From assembly GCF_027596085.1 (NCBI RefSeq), contig NC_072469.1, forward strand, positions 14,849,232 through 14,913,231: a stretch of DNA of 64,000 nucleotides. The letters are read 5' to 3'. This document shows, one piece after another, positions 61,460-64,000 of the stretch. The stretch's first letter is position 1; each line of letters begins with the position of its first letter. The translations under genes were made by a program, and so were the position numbers. This DNA is from Anoplopoma fimbria. Its lineage: Eukaryota > Chordata > Actinopteri > Perciformes > Anoplopomatidae. The notes under the pieces are model-generated. The model searched no databases. It was not told the origin of the DNA and saw only the letters and a list, made by a program, of their open reading frames with translations.

Positions 61460-63115
61460 TGCTGGGTGAGCTATTTAGACTTTTAACAAGAGAAAGCTGC
61501 ACACTGCGCTGTCAAGTCATGAGCTTTTCTCAGCAGGAATGGTCTTTGTTTTCGAGGCAATATAGAGACACTCAGGTCAGGTAGGAGTTTTCAGCTCCTG
61601 TCTTGCCTACATTCTCTTCTAACTTCTTCTACAAAAAATTAGACAGTGACTGCATCTGCATGCTAAACCGTTGACACACACATTCAGCACAGCTGGAATC
61701 GGATGTGTTACTAAAGCCAACATAGTACGCTGGGCAAAAGCGTGAAAGAAAACACACAAAATAACACAAAAATGTGTTTATCTTTTTTAAGAAATAAAAA
61801 TGAAGTTAAGAAAATATGTGTCACTTTGTCATTTAGGTAAGCCCCTGCCACACACAACACCACGTCTGGTTTGTTTGAAGCAAGTTGACAGCAGGTCAGA
61901 TGGCTTCAAACAAACCTGCCTCTCGCCCGGTATACTTTCAGATTGCTCCATTCTCCGGAACAATTTCCATAAATCTCCACAGTCTAACAGGCAGGTTGAG
62001 AGAAGCTTATGTCAGGGCTGGGGAGCTAAGTCTACTGTTCATTCATGTGCACATATGTGTGTGAGTCCATGCCCATATGTGAGTTCTGGTTTGAATGTCT
62101 TAGATGTCCTTTTGAAGTTTAAGACAGCTCTGCATCAGCTCACCGGTTCCACTTCATGGGAGGTGAATGTGTGGACATGAGCAACATTTGAGTCACCCAC
62201 TGCTGTGCCATATTCTGGCTGTGTGTACCGTGTGTGAGTGTGTGTGCATGTCGACATTGATCTGGCATGTGTGCTCTTGCTCCTGCATGACTGATTTTCC
62301 AACTGTCTCTCACTTCCTTCAGTTGTCTTGGTTTTGGTCTATCTTTCAGTGCCAGTCCCTGGACACACTGCGCAGTCTTGACAGACACCTCGACTCCACA
62401 CAATACACCTGAAGCACTGAGTCGAACAGACGCTGGGCAATTTGTTGGAGAACAGAAGTTTGCCTTGTTACATTTTAGTATTTGGTCTTGTCCCATGACA
62501 CACATTTATTGGTAACCTATAATCTGTCTTTTTATCCCTCATTCTGACAGCCTGGCAGATTCAAAACAATAACATAACTTTATCTAAGCGTGGTCAAGCT
62601 TTATGCTGTGATGCAGCTTCTCTGATTTTCATGCCGTTAACATGAGGAAATAGCTGAGCATGTGCATCTTCCCGTAGTAATGTTTAGCTTTCAGATGTCT
62701 GCTTTCATGTGTATATCCTTTTAAGCTTTCCATTTTGAGTTCCTGCTGGTGGCACAGATTTCCTGCTCATTCTATAAAAAATGCCCAACAGAGTCCTTTC
62801 TGCTTTTAGATATTATACTTACATCTTAACAATGTCAGTTGTTTTTTGCTAGAAGATAGTAATTTCACTTCAAGCTCCATGAAATCCTAATAAAGTGAGT
62901 TGTAATTAAGTTGTTTTTTTTGTTGTTGTTGATTTTACATATTTTTTGTTACAGATTTAGCTGTGTATGATAAGCCACGTTATTGAAATGAGTATCTCAT
63001 GAATAATTATGTGGTGTGTACCATTAACTTACTAATACAACATGTAATGATGGCTTTGCCTTAATGCCACCGTTCTGAACTGTTAGTATTGATGTAACTT
63101 CAGGATAATATTTTA

Positions 63116-63334
<219 letters not shown>

Positions 63335-63883
63335 TTAGTGTTAGCCTCGGGGAATGGGAGAGAGAGCGAAATGTTACAAGTATATGCATAAGCAGATAAT
63401 ATGGGTGTATATGTCAGGTATGTGTCCATACATTAATAGGCGCACATGTACTGTATTTAAGTGTTCACATTCAGGTAATCTGCCTCAGCCCAAATCACTC
63501 AATCATGTTGTAAGTCATGCAGCAACTCTCTCTCTCTCTCTACAGTGTAATCTTGCAACATCTGCAGTCATGTAGCACGGGATGTTCCGGGTTGCCAGGT
63601 TTGGCTCCCACAGCGAGCAGCTGCTCCATTCCCACAAAGGTGATACGTTGCCATGTTTCCTAGGCCAGATAGGGAGAACTCCCCACAGCATCCCGTAATT
63701 ATCAGAGTCTGACACACACGGCTCATCACTGCAGCCAACTCACCCACATAACAAGAGAGCGAGGTAGAGGCAGCACGATTATGGTGTGAGAGAAACACTA
63801 GACTCTGTTTCCTCTTTCACCGGGACGAGGAAAATTAGATCGGCCAACAATGATTGACATCAGTCAAGGATTATTCTTAAAAC

Positions 63884-63887
<4 letters not shown>

Positions 63888-63963
<76 letters not shown>
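63888..63963. repeat. (GA)n microsatellite
   Basis: A pure GA run of about 38 units near the right edge. Confidence 0.98.
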
Positions 63964-63964
<1 letters not shown>

Positions 63965-64000
63965 AATACCGGACTGGGAACACTGCCTTTCGGTTGTATG

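Overview
The window is vertebrate nuclear DNA, almost certainly from a teleost, probably a percomorph. It is intron-rich and full of long (CA/GT)n and (CT/GA)n microsatellites. It also carries a tRNA-derived SINE with the fish-type 3' tail, two decayed non-LTR retrotransposons and several low-copy palindromic elements. There is no bacterial-type gene organisation, no CRISPR array and no operon. Nearly all short open reading frames are chance frames or translations of dinucleotide repeats.

The only host gene I can support is pard3 (Par-3 polarity scaffold; PARD3 rather than PARD3B), on the minus strand and read from right to left. Seven exons are clear from protein similarity, canonical splice sites and matching intron phases: 63127-63301, 37820-38010, 34561-34698, 12941-13024, 9040-9165, 6290-6517 and 3996-4183. 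The phases of the exons at 34561 and 13024 cannot be joined directly, so an exon of length 3n+2 must lie between them. A 53-bp segment at 22813-22865 fits in phase, splice sites and a HAD-containing motif, and I propose it as the eighth exon. Together the eight give 1183 coding bases, about 394 residues. They run from just after the N-terminal oligomerisation domain, through the linker and all of PDZ1, to the start of PDZ2. The N-terminal domain lies beyond the right edge; PDZ2, PDZ3 and the aPKC-binding region lie beyond the left edge.

Layout: 1-3995, intron with a possible conserved block and a LINE relic; 3996-13024, four closely spaced exons covering PDZ1 and the following linker; 13025-34560, about 21.5 kb of intron around the proposed small exon, with opposed CA/GT arrays, a decayed coiled-coil coding relic and palindromes; 34561-38010, two linker exons; 38011-63126, a 25-kb intron holding a SINE and its LINE partner (which share a 50-bp tail), a second LINE, an interspersed repeat and a near-identical pair of 203-bp repeats; 63127-63301, the first visible exon, whose splice acceptor tract is itself a (CT)n microsatellite.

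I found no new multi-gene system. The observations most worth checking are the phase-predicted exon, the SINE/LINE tail sharing, the coiled-coil relic and the recent 203-bp duplicate.
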